NCBI GenBank assembly: GCA_003131585.1
Contig: PKVW01000016.1
Coordinates: 43,183-97,901, forward strand
Direction of reading: 5' to 3'
Source of the DNA: Acidobacteriaceae bacterium
GTDB lineage: Bacteria; Acidobacteriota; Terriglobia; Terriglobales; Acidobacteriaceae
DNA: 54,719 nucleotides
A program made the position numbers and the translations under genes. The notes below the pieces were generated by a model. It was given only the letters and a program-made list of their open reading frames with translations. It searched no databases and was not told where the DNA came from. Shown here one piece after another: positions 9,605 to 17,011 of this stretch (position 1 is the stretch's first letter; the number at the start of each line of letters is the position of its first letter).

Positions 9605-10957
9605 ATGCGCTGGTTTGCCAACCCCTATGCCCCCATCGCCGTGGCGATGCTGCTTTCTTTGACGATGCTGCAGGCTGCTTCGCAGACTGCGCAGGTGGCG
9701 AACGTGCCCGCGTTGCCAGATATGGGCACGTCGAAGTTGACGGCGCCGCCGCCGCCGACGCCGTTTACCGACTTCCGCTACGAGAAGCCGGGAACGGTCC
9801 GCAAGATCACGGTGAACGATCTTCCGCAGCCGTATGCGACCGAATCGGCGGATAATGGCCCGGCACTCGTGGCGCGGCCGGAAAACGCGTGGCCGGTGGC
9901 GCTTCCCGGATTCAAGGTGGCGTTGTACGCCGCGGGGCTCGACAATCCCCGACTGCTGCGCACAGCTCCGAACGGCGATATTTTTCTGGCGGAAAGCGAC
10001 CCCGGCCGCATCCGGGTGTTTCGCGGGCTAACCGGCGACGGCAAGCCGGAGCAGTCAGCCATTTTCGCCAGCGGCCTGAAACATCCGTACGGCTTGGCGT
10101 TCTATCCTCCCGGACCTGAGCCGCAATGGCTGTACGTGGGCAGTACGGGTGAAGTGGTTCGCTTCCCTTATCACAACGGCGATCTGAAGGCGAGCGGCGT
10201 CCCGCAACATGTCGCGGATTTGCCCGCTGGAAGCGGGCACGGGACGCGGGCGGTAGAATTCTCGCCGGACGGCAAGAGATTGTTTGTCGCTGTAGGCTCC
10301 GGTTCGAACGTGGATGACCCCGACACGCACCCGAGAGAGAAAAACCGTGCGGATATTCTTGCCTGCAATCCCGAGCGGTGCGAGTTGAGTGTGTATGCCT
10401 ATGGCATTCGCAATGCCGGGGGCGGAATTGCGGTGAATCCGCAGACGGGCGAGTTGTGGTGCTCGGTGAATGAGCGCGACGCGCTGGGCGACAACCTGGT
10501 GCCTGACTACATCACGCACGTGCAGGAAGGCGGATTCTATGGCTGGCCGTGGTGGTATATCGGCGCGCATCAGGACCCGCGGCATAAGGGCAAGCATCCG
10601 GAGTTGAAAGACAAAGCGATCGTGCCGGATGTGTTGCTGCAGCCGCACAACGCGTCGCTGGGATTCGCCTTTTATCAAGGCCAGCAGTTCCCTGCCGAGT
10701 ACAAGGGCGACATTTTCGCGTCCGAGCACGGTTCCTGGAACAAAGCGGTGCGCGTGGGCTATGAAGTCATTCGCGTGCCGCTGCACCAGACCGGCCACGC
10801 CAGCGGCGATTATGAAGACTTCCTCACCGGCTTTGTGCTGCCACATGGCAATGTGTGGGGACGCCCGGTGGGCGTAACCGTGGCTCAGGATGGATCGATG
10901 CTGGTGAGCGACGACGGATCGAACTCGATCTGGCGAGTCAGCTACACGGGGAAGTGA
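9605..10957 (+). CDS. PQQ-dependent sugar (sorbosone/glucose-type) dehydrogenase
   Basis: 450 residues with an N-terminal signal or anchor segment (about residues 8-26) and a beta-propeller of the glucose/sorbosone dehydrogenase family. Typical propeller motifs are visible: LRTAPNGDIFLAE, LKHPYGLAFYP, SPDGKRLFVAVGS, GIRNAGGGIAVNP and ASEHGSWNK. It probably oxidises a sugar or aldose with PQQ in the periplasm; the substrate cannot be told from sequence. A ribosome binding site (GAGAGG) lies just before ATG 9605. It is separated from fdnI by 121 bp and seems independently expressed, although both feed electrons into respiration. Confidence 0.85.
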   Translation: MRWFANPYAPIAVAMLLSLTMLQAASQTAQVANVPALPDMGTSKLTAPPPPTPFTDFRYEKPGTVRKITVNDLPQPYATESADNGPALVARPENAWPVALPGFKVALYAAGLDNPRLLRTAPNGDIFLAESDPGRIRVFRGLTGDGKPEQSAIFASGLKHPYGLAFYPPGPEPQWLYVGSTGEVVRFPYHNGDLKASGVPQHVADLPAGSGHGTRAVEFSPDGKRLFVAVGSGSNVDDPDTHPREKNRADILACNPERCELSVYAYGIRNAGGGIAVNPQTGELWCSVNERDALGDNLVPDYITHVQEGGFYGWPWWYIGAHQDPRHKGKHPELKDKAIVPDVLLQPHNASLGFAFYQGQQFPAEYKGDIFASEHGSWNKAVRVGYEVIRVPLHQTGHASGDYEDFLTGFVLPHGNVWGRPVGVTVAQDGSMLVSDDGSNSIWRVSYTGK

Positions 10958-10996
10958 CAGGAAACTTCCCCGGAAGAGTATAGTTCGCGGATGAGA

Positions 10997-11071
10997 TGGT
11001 GGGCGCTATAGGATTCGAACCTATGACTTCCACCGTGTGAAGGTGACACTCTACCGCTGAGTTAAGCGCCC
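10997..11071 (-). tRNA. tRNA-Val(CAC)
   Basis: The minus strand folds into a full cloverleaf. The acceptor GGGCGCT pairs with AGCGCCC, the D-arm contains AGCGGTAGA, the anticodon loop TTCACAC gives anticodon CAC (valine, codon GUG), and the T-arm has GGTTCGAATCC. CCA is encoded at 10999-10997. It is a single-copy tRNA lying between convergent contexts. Confidence 0.93.
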
Positions 11072-11395
11072 AACCCTTTTCTATTCAAACATCAGTGCGT
11101 AGTTCCTGCAACCCCATCGGCACGGTGCGAGGCGCGCGGGCTGAGTCCGTTCAGTTCCCCAGATGCAGAGTTTGGATAGGGGAACGGGGCGTGGTAGCCT
11201 ATCGGCGGCAGGGCAGAGGCGGTTCGGGTCCGCTGGTTCCCCTGCCCAAAGTAACTCTCAATGCCGGACGAAACCAGGCCGCTTCGACCCGCTGTATCCC
11301 CCTCATCTGCGGGGACTTCCAAGGATTCGGAGGAACCGGAAGAAGAGCAACTTTCTCCCCACAACCGGGTTCGAACAAGTGTGAGCACTGCTGCC
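11072..11395. other. Spacer between tRNA-Val and the sigma-factor gene
   Basis: I see no independent gene here. The sigma-factor frame is open back to ATG 11261, but this part encodes a Pro/Glu/Ser-rich stretch unlike known sigma factors. The promoter of the sigma/anti-sigma operon and of the tRNA presumably lie here; I could not pick a convincing hexamer pair. Confidence 0.4.
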
Positions 11396-12043
11396 ATGGA
11401 CCGGGGCGTTCTGATGGCATCGTTGGGGCCGCGCCCGGCGGGCGGCATGCAGTCGGCAATGGCTGGCGGCGAGAGCTATACCGACGCCGAAGTCATGCTG
11501 CGGGTGAAAGCGGGGGACCAGTCCGCTTTCGACTTCCTGGTGCAGAAATATCGCAGGCCGCTGGTAAGTTTCATGTACCGGATGGCGCGCAACACGGCAG
11601 CGGCGGAGGATCTGGCGCAGGAAGTTTTTCTGCGGGTGTACCGCTCGCGCCAGACTTACGAAGCCAGCGCCAAGTTCACCACCTGGCTGTATCGCATTGC
11701 GACCAACCTGGCGGTCAATCATGCGCGGGACACTCGCAAGGAGCGGCCGGAGGTGATGGTCAGCCTGGACGAACCGGATGAGGAAACGGGCACGACCATG
11801 GATGTGGCCGACCATACGATTACGGCCGAAGAAGGTTTGGTGCGGCGGGAGCGCCTGGCGGCGATCCGGGGCAAAGTGGAGGCCCTGCCGGAACGGCAGA
11901 AGCTGGCGGTGATCATGCACAAGTACCAGCAGATGGAGTACAAGCAAATCGCCGAGGTATTGAAGTTGAGCGAGTCGGCGACGAAATCGTTGTTGTTCCG
12001 GGCCTATGAGACTTTGCGGGAGCAGTTAAAGGAATTTGTCTAG
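11396..12043 (+). CDS. ECF-family RNA polymerase sigma factor
   Basis: An extracytoplasmic-function sigma factor. Region 2 is recognisable from DQSAFDFLVQKY through AEDLAQEVFLRVYR and FTTWLYRIATNLAVNH. Region 4 follows with LPERQKLAVIMHKYQ, then YKQIAEVLKLSESATKSLLFRA as the helix-turn-helix. The start is uncertain: ATG at 11396, 11414, 11447 and 11459 are all in frame and none has a strong ribosome binding site; the frame also stays open back to 11261. It is followed after 58 bp by a zinc-type anti-sigma gene and a DUF3106 gene, a common regulatory trio, so it is probably held inactive at the membrane until a stress signal. Confidence 0.9.
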   Translation: MDRGVLMASLGPRPAGGMQSAMAGGESYTDAEVMLRVKAGDQSAFDFLVQKYRRPLVSFMYRMARNTAAAEDLAQEVFLRVYRSRQTYEASAKFTTWLYRIATNLAVNHARDTRKERPEVMVSLDEPDEETGTTMDVADHTITAEEGLVRRERLAAIRGKVEALPERQKLAVIMHKYQQMEYKQIAEVLKLSESATKSLLFRAYETLREQLKEFV

Positions 12044-12101
12044 GAAGCGGCATTTTCGTTTGGGCGAAGTATAGCGAAGAGAAACTGAGGGGAGCACGGT
12101 T

Positions 12102-12602
12102 ATGAGGTGCGATAAGATTCGTGAAATGATGCCGGACCTGGCGTCCGGCCTGATGGGCGCGTCGCCGGAGATCGGCGGACATCTGGCGGCCTGCGGCGCG
12201 TGCGCCGGAAAGCTGGAAGAGTTCCGGCGGACGATGGAGTTGCTGGAGGAATGGCAAGCTCCGGAGCCGTCGCCGTATTTTGATGTGCGTCTGCAGGCGC
12301 GTCTGCGGGAAGAGATCGCGAAACCGCAGGCCGGCTGGCTGGCGTGGTTCCGGCGTCCGGTGCTGGCGGCGGCGCTCACCGTGCTAATGGCGGTGGGCGT
12401 GGGCCTGTTCTTCACCAGGAGCGGCGGTATCTATAAGTCAGGGGATGATGAGATAGCGGTGGTTGAGTCTCAGGCACAATCGGCGGAGCCCGGCACAGCG
12501 GTAAGCGATCTGCAAGCTCTGGAGAAGAATCACGATCTGTATTCCGATTTCGATTTGCTGGATGACCTGGAAGTGCAGCACGATGTGGTGGCGAATCCGT
12601 AA
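12102..12602 (+). CDS. Membrane anti-sigma factor with zinc-finger motif
   Basis: 166 residues. The N-terminal cytoplasmic domain has His27, Cys31 and Cys34 in the HxxxCxxC pattern of zinc-containing anti-sigma factors. A single membrane helix (about residues 90-107, LAAALTVLMAVGVGLFF) is followed by a short acidic periplasmic tail. It most likely binds the ECF sigma factor encoded just upstream. A GAGGGG ribosome binding site precedes ATG 12102. Confidence 0.85.
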   Translation: MRCDKIREMMPDLASGLMGASPEIGGHLAACGACAGKLEEFRRTMELLEEWQAPEPSPYFDVRLQARLREEIAKPQAGWLAWFRRPVLAAALTVLMAVGVGLFFTRSGGIYKSGDDEIAVVESQAQSAEPGTAVSDLQALEKNHDLYSDFDLLDDLEVQHDVVANP

Positions 12603-12665
12603 GGGCGAAGGCGAAGCTTGAGTAGCTAGAACACGAAGAGTGGGACGAATCCAAGGGTGGGGAGA

Positions 12666-13283
12666 ATGCGGCGGGGGAATCTTATGACGAGATGGATGGC
12701 GACGGCTGTATTGGCCGTGGCGACCGTTGTGGCGTCTCTCTCTCCATGCCTGGCGCAGCGCAACAATTTCCGTTCCGCTCCGCAGAGTCAGAATCGGCAG
12801 CAGCCCCCTCGCCCGGGGCAAGGACATGCCGGCGACTGGCTGCGCCGGTACAAAGGCTTGTCTCCGGGCGAGCAAGAGCGCGCATTGCAGAGCGATCCGG
12901 GCTTCCGCCGCTTGTCTCCGGAGCGGCAGCGGCAGTTGCGGCAGCGGCTGCAACATTTCTCGGGGCTTCCGCCGCAGCAACAGCAGCGCGTGCTGAACCG
13001 TATGGAAACCTGGGAACACCTGACGCCAGAGCAGAAGCAGCAGGCGCGTCAGGTTCACGGTCAGTTGCAATACCTCCCGCCAGACCGGCGGCGCATGGTC
13101 ACGACTGCGGTGCGCGAGCTGAGCGCCATGCCCCCGGAGCAGCGGGAACGAATCATCAATTCCCAACGGTTCAAAGGCATGTTCTCACCCCAGGAGCGCG
13201 ACATTATGCGCGGAGCCGCGAGGTTGCCCCTCGCGCTCCCGGAGAACCGCCGGGGCGGAGAAGGATCTCCGCCGGAGGAGTGA
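12666..13283 (+). CDS. Secreted DUF3106 protein
   Basis: About 205 residues with a signal peptide ending near CLAQ, then a Gln/Arg-rich helical protein with repeated LxPxxQ or LSPEER-type motifs (LSPGEQERAL, LSPERQRQLR, LPPQQQQRVL, LTPEQKQQAR, MPPEQRERII). This is the DUF3106 pattern. Its function is unknown. It often sits with ECF sigma and anti-sigma genes, and here it is third in that operon, so a role in envelope stress sensing is a reasonable guess. ATG 12666 is chosen over GTG 12657 and ATG 12684; all are close. A heptamer array begins 2 bp after its stop codon. Confidence 0.75.
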   Translation: MRRGNLMTRWMATAVLAVATVVASLSPCLAQRNNFRSAPQSQNRQQPPRPGQGHAGDWLRRYKGLSPGEQERALQSDPGFRRLSPERQRQLRQRLQHFSGLPPQQQQRVLNRMETWEHLTPEQKQQARQVHGQLQYLPPDRRRMVTTAVRELSAMPPEQRERIINSQRFKGMFSPQERDIMRGAARLPLALPENRRGGEGSPPEE

Positions 13284-13285
13284 AG

Positions 13286-13320
13286 CAGTTCTCAGTTCTC
13301 AGTTCTCAGTTCTCAGTTTT
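13286..13320 (+). repeat. Heptamer array CAGTTCT x5 after the DUF3106 gene
   Basis: Four perfect CAGTTCT units (13286-13313) and one CAGTTTT unit. Read as AGTTCTC on the strand of the upstream gene, it starts 2 bp after that gene's stop codon. An inverted array of the same family lies at 22394-22421. Confidence 0.95.
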
Positions 13321-13383
13321 CAAGCCCTTGGTTCTGGAGCTTTGCCCGGGAAAGTTGCGATGGTTCGGGACGCCGAATGGCGT

Positions 13384-16300
13384 TCAGTGGAAATCGTGCG
13401 AGATGGTCTCCGCTTTCGTAACGAACAGTGGCAGTACGCGCTCCGCTTTGACTGAGATCACATTGTCCTGATTCTGCAGGATGCCTTCGATGGCCAGAAA
13501 CCGTTCTGAGGTCAGCAGCAGGCGGTTGCGGTGGAAAAGATCGGGTGCGACGATCGCGTTGGCCACTCCCGTTTCATCTTCCAGACTGACAAAAACAAAA
13601 CCTTTCGCGGTTCCCGGACGCTGGCGTGTGATTACGCAGCCTCCGATGCGAAGACGCTTGCCGCTGGGAAGGTCGCGGAGTTCGCTGGCCCGGCGAATGC
13701 CCATGGCGTTAAGCCAGTCGCGGCGGTAAGCCATGGGATGCGGTCCCACAGTGAGGCCGGTGCCGTGGAAATCTGCAACCAGGCGCTCTTCGTGGCTCAT
13801 GGGCTGGAGCGGGGAAGGCGAATCGGGCTCGGGCAAACTTTCCAGCAGCGGCCCGGAGCCGCGGATCGCGCGTTCGACCTGCCAGAGAGCGTCGCGGCGG
13901 TGAAGTTGCGAGTACCGAGTACCTGGTACCGAGTGCCGAGATTCCTCCGCTCCTCGCTTGCGCTCGGGGGTCGGAATGACAAGGGTTTTTTCTGTCGTTC
14001 GCGATAATTCCAGGGCTGGAATGACAACGGGTTTACTCGGTACTCGGTACTCGGTACTAGCTACTGAATTCAGTGCGCCGATTTCGGCCAGAGTGGTGAG
14101 TTCGTCCTTGCGCAGCTCTGGAACGCGGCGGGTCAGATCGTGAATGGATGCGAACGGAGCAAGCATGCGTTCGCGCACCAGCGCCTGAGCGGCCTCCTCG
14201 CGCAACCCACGAACGTATCGCAAGCCGAGGCGTAGCGCCGGAGCGAGTACCGAGTACCTAGTACCGAGTACCGAGTACTTAGATTCCTCCGCCCCTCGCG
14301 TGCGCTCGGGGGTCGGAATGACAAAGGTTTTACTGGGTACTGGGTACTCGGTACCCGGTACTGCCTCCAGCGTGCAGGGCCATTCCGACCTCATCACATC
14401 CACGGGCAGCATTTTCAATCCGTGGCGTTGCGCGTCTTTGACGATGGTGGCCGAAGAATAAAAACCCATCGGCTGGTTGTTGAGCAGGGCGGCCGTGAAC
14501 GCGGCGAGGTAATGGCATTTCAAATAAGCGCTGGCATACGCGATCAGCGCGAAGCTGGCGGCGTGCGATTCAGGGAATCCGTAGAGCGCGAAAGATGTGA
14601 TGGAAAGAATGATTTTTTCCTGGGCCTCGGGCAGGATTCCGTTGCGCGTCATGCCGGCGCGAAGTTTGGCTTCGATTTCTTTCATGCGCGCCTGCGATCG
14701 CTTGAAACCCATGGCACGGCGCAAATCTTCCGCTTCGCCGCCGGTGAAGTTGGCCGCGATCATGGCGAGACGCAACAGTTGCTCCTGGAAAAGTGGCACG
14801 CCCAGCGTGCGCTTGAGCACAGGTTCGAGCGAAGGATGCGGATACGTTACCTCCTCCCTTCCCTGGCGGCGCAAGAGAAAAGGATTCACCATCTGGCCGA
14901 CGATCGGCCCGGGCCGGATGATCGCGACCTGCACCACAATGTCATAGAAGCGTTTCGGGCGCAGGCGCGGCAGGCACGCCATTTGCGCCCGGCTTTCCAC
15001 CTGGAACATGCCCACGGTATCCGCCTGCTGTAGCGCGGAATAAACCGCGGGATCATCGGGCGGAAGATGCGCCAGATCGACTTCTTCGTCGTAGTGGTTG
15101 CGAATAAGTTCGATCGAATCCTTGAGCGCGGCCATCATTCCCAGGCCGAGCAGATCGACTTTGATGATGCCCATGTCGGCGCAATCTTCTTTGTCCCACT
15201 GCACCACCACGCGGCCCGGCATGGATGCGGGTTCGAGCGGAACGACCGAGTCGAGCTGTCCCTGGCAGATGACCATGCCGCCAGAGTGCTGTCCGAGATG
15301 GCGCGGCAAATCTTGCACGGCAAGGCACAGCTCGTAATACTTGCGCAGGCGCGGATGTTTGAGGTCGAGTCCGGCATCGCGGAAACGGCGGTCGAGCGCG
15401 TCGTTTTCGTCGCGGAATTCCCAGGTAGCGACGGCGGCAGAAATCTTGTTGAGCGTTCCCGGATCGAATCCCAGGGCCTTGCCCATTTCACGCGCCGCCA
15501 TGCGGTTGCGATAGGTGATGACATTCGCGGTCATGGCTGCGCCACGCTCGCCATAACGACGGTAGACATACTGGATGACTTTTTCGCGCTCGCCGCCGCT
15601 GGGCAGGTCGAGATCGATGTCGGGCCATTCGCCGCGCTCTTCGGAAAGAAAGCGTTCAAAGAGAAGCTCCATGCCGACGGGATCGACGGCCGTGATGCCC
15701 AGCGAATAACAGACGGCGCTGTTGGCGGCCGACCCGCGTCCTTGCGCCAGAATATTTTGTTCGCGGCAGAAGCGGACCAGATCCCAGACGATAAGAAAGT
15801 AGCCGGCAAGATTGAGCTTTTCGATCAGCCCTAGCTCGCGCTCAATCTGGCGACGGGCGCGGGTTTGCATGTCGGTCGTAGCGCGGCTATAGCGCTGCCG
15901 AAACCCTTCCCACGTGCGTTCGCGCAGGAAGGAATTCATGGTCTCGCCTTCGGGAACGGGGTAGCGGGGGAACTGGTAGCCGAGATCGTTGAGCGTGAAT
16001 TCAAGGCGTGAAGAAAGGTCGAGTGTGTTGGTGACGGCTTCGGGAAGGTCGGCGAAGAGTTGCCGCATCTCGTGCGGTGATTTCAAATACCGCTCGGAGT
16101 TGCGCGCCAGCAGCCGGCCAGCGGTAGAAAGTGTGCGGTGATGGCGGATGGCGGTGAATGCGTCGCAAAGTTCGCGATCTTTCGCTGCGGCGTAGCAAAT
16201 GCCGTTGGTGGCTAGCAGCGGAAGATTAAGCGAACGGGCAATTGCGACGGCAGCGCGGTTGCGAGTTTCTTCTTCCCGATGGAAATGGCGCTGCAATTCG

Positions 16301-16932
16301 ATGTACACATTGCCGCGGCCAAAAATTCCAATGAGTTGCTCAATCTGGCGCCGGGCTTCTTCAATGCCGCCCTGCTGTAAGGCGGCGGCCAGCGGCCCGT
16401 CCGCGCCACCGGTCAGGCAGATCAGGCCGTGGGCGTGCTCTTCCAGTTCTTCTTCGCGGACCGCGCCTTCGCCTTTTTTCGCGCGCAACTTCATCTCGGT
16501 GATCATTCGGCAAAGGTTCTGATAGCCCGCGCGGGAGGAAACAAGGAGAGGAAGACGGAATGGTTTGTTATCTCGAGGTTTGTTATCCCGAAAAGCTTTG
16601 TCATTCCGAGCGAAGCGAGGAATCTCTATTCCCTGCACAAATTGCCGGGTATAGGGATCCTTCGACTCCGCAGGTGCTTCACTTCGTGAAGCACCTGCTC
16701 CGCTCAGGATGACAGGGGCAAAGGACGAGCAGGAAATCTCCGTGCCGATGTGCGCCTTGATCCCAAGCTTCTTCGCCGCCAGGTGAAAGCGCGGCGCACC
16801 ATACACGCCGTCGGTATCGAGCAAGGCCGCGGCGGGCATTTTGAGCCGAGCGCAGGCTGACATCAACTCCTCAGGCAAGGAAGATCCTTCAAGGAAGCTG
16901 AAAGCGGAGCGGGCGTGAAGCTCGATGTACAT
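13384..16932 (-). CDS. dnaE2: Error-prone DNA polymerase III alpha subunit DnaE2
   Basis: C-family translesion polymerase, the catalytic member of the ImuA-ImuB-DnaE2 mutasome that copies damaged DNA during SOS mutagenesis. Length is 1182 residues, against roughly 1040-1080 for the family. The PHP domain is N-terminal (HARSAFSFLEG; DTDGVYGAPRFH). The polymerase palm contains PDIDLDLPSG, and an OB-fold region lies near the C-terminus. I start at ATG 16932, where homology begins. The excess length is explained by three in-frame insertions of palindromic repeats, about residues 72-125, 859-896 and 958-1008. The frame has no stop codon and the active site lies outside the insertions, so the protein may be functional. 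It is the last gene of the imuA-imuB-dnaE2 operon. Confidence 0.93.
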   Translation of the reverse strand: MYIELHARSAFSFLEGSSLPEELMSACARLKMPAAALLDTDGVYGAPRFHLAAKKLGIKAHIGTEISCSSFAPVILSGAGASRSEAPAESKDPYTRQFVQGIEIPRFARNDKAFRDNKPRDNKPFRLPLLVSSRAGYQNLCRMITEMKLRAKKGEGAVREEELEEHAHGLICLTGGADGPLAAALQQGGIEEARRQIEQLIGIFGRGNVYIELQRHFHREEETRNRAAVAIARSLNLPLLATNGICYAAAKDRELCDAFTAIRHHRTLSTAGRLLARNSERYLKSPHEMRQLFADLPEAVTNTLDLSSRLEFTLNDLGYQFPRYPVPEGETMNSFLRERTWEGFRQRYSRATTDMQTRARRQIERELGLIEKLNLAGYFLIVWDLVRFCREQNILAQGRGSAANSAVCYSLGITAVDPVGMELLFERFLSEERGEWPDIDLDLPSGGEREKVIQYVYRRYGERGAAMTANVITYRNRMAAREMGKALGFDPGTLNKISAAVATWEFRDENDALDRRFRDAGLDLKHPRLRKYYELCLAVQDLPRHLGQHSGGMVICQGQLDSVVPLEPASMPGRVVVQWDKEDCADMGIIKVDLLGLGMMAALKDSIELIRNHYDEEVDLAHLPPDDPAVYSALQQADTVGMFQVESRAQMACLPRLRPKRFYDIVVQVAIIRPGPIVGQMVNPFLLRRQGREEVTYPHPSLEPVLKRTLGVPLFQEQLLRLAMIAANFTGGEAEDLRRAMGFKRSQARMKEIEAKLRAGMTRNGILPEAQEKIILSITSFALYGFPESHAASFALIAYASAYLKCHYLAAFTAALLNNQPMGFYSSATIVKDAQRHGLKMLPVDVMRSEWPCTLEAVPGTEYPVPSKTFVIPTPERTRGAEESKYSVLGTRYSVLAPALRLGLRYVRGLREEAAQALVRERMLAPFASIHDLTRRVPELRKDELTTLAEIGALNSVASTEYRVPSKPVVIPALELSRTTEKTLVIPTPERKRGAEESRHSVPGTRYSQLHRRDALWQVERAIRGSGPLLESLPEPDSPSPLQPMSHEERLVADFHGTGLTVGPHPMAYRRDWLNAMGIRRASELRDLPSGKRLRIGGCVITRQRPGTAKGFVFVSLEDETGVANAIVAPDLFHRNRLLLTSERFLAIEGILQNQDNVISVKAERVLPLFVTKAETISHDFH
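13910..14061. repeat. Composite palindrome A inside dnaE2
   Basis: Left heptamer array of four units (GAGTACC, GAGTACC, TGGTACC, GAGTGCC; 13910-13937) and a right inverted array (TACTCGG x3, TACTAGC; 14034-14061) enclose about 96 bp. The enclosed core starts ATTCCTCCGC and holds a GTCGGAATGACAA segment found again in copy B. It is translated in frame near the C-terminus of DnaE2. Confidence 0.9.
14245..14358. repeat. Composite palindrome B inside dnaE2
   Basis: Five left units of the GAGTACC family (14245-14279) face four inverted units (TACTGGG, TACTGGG, TACTCGG, TACCCGG; 14331-14358). The 51-bp core is nearly identical to the start of the core in copy A, about 200 bp away. It is in frame and free of stops. 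Confidence 0.9.
16562..16720. repeat. Composite repeat C inside dnaE2
   Basis: A 15-bp tandem duplication (16562-16576 and 16577-16591) is followed by a core with GTCATTCCGAG and GAGGAATCT, the inverse relative of the cores in copies A and B. Then comes a perfect 12-bp stem (16671-16682 with 16686-16697, TTC loop) within a TCCTTCGACTCCG...CTCAGGATGACA element. It is translated in frame inside the PHP domain as GIEIPRFARND and a doubled RDNKP. Confidence 0.88.
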
Positions 16933-17008
16933 TGAGAGATTGAGTGATTGAGAGATTGAGTCATTGCAACCCAATCGCTCAATGACTCAATCACTCAATG
17001 ACTCAATT
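16931..17008. repeat. Octamer inverted repeat filling the imuB-dnaE2 gap
   Basis: Left arm ATTGAGAG, ATTGAGTG, ATTGAGAG, ATTGAGTC (16931-16962) faces right arm AATCGCTC, AATGACTC, AATCACTC, AATGACTC (16973-17004). They form an imperfect stem of roughly 36 bp that occupies nearly all of the 79-bp gap. Its left end includes the first two bases of the dnaE2 start codon, so dnaE2 has no Shine-Dalgarno sequence other than repeat DNA. Confidence 0.93.
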
Positions 17009-17011
17009 TCT

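Noticed and set aside
13910-14358. Insertion sequence or MITE with transposase inside dnaE2
   Set aside because: No transposase and no target-site duplication could be seen; the arms are tandem heptamers rather than terminal repeats.
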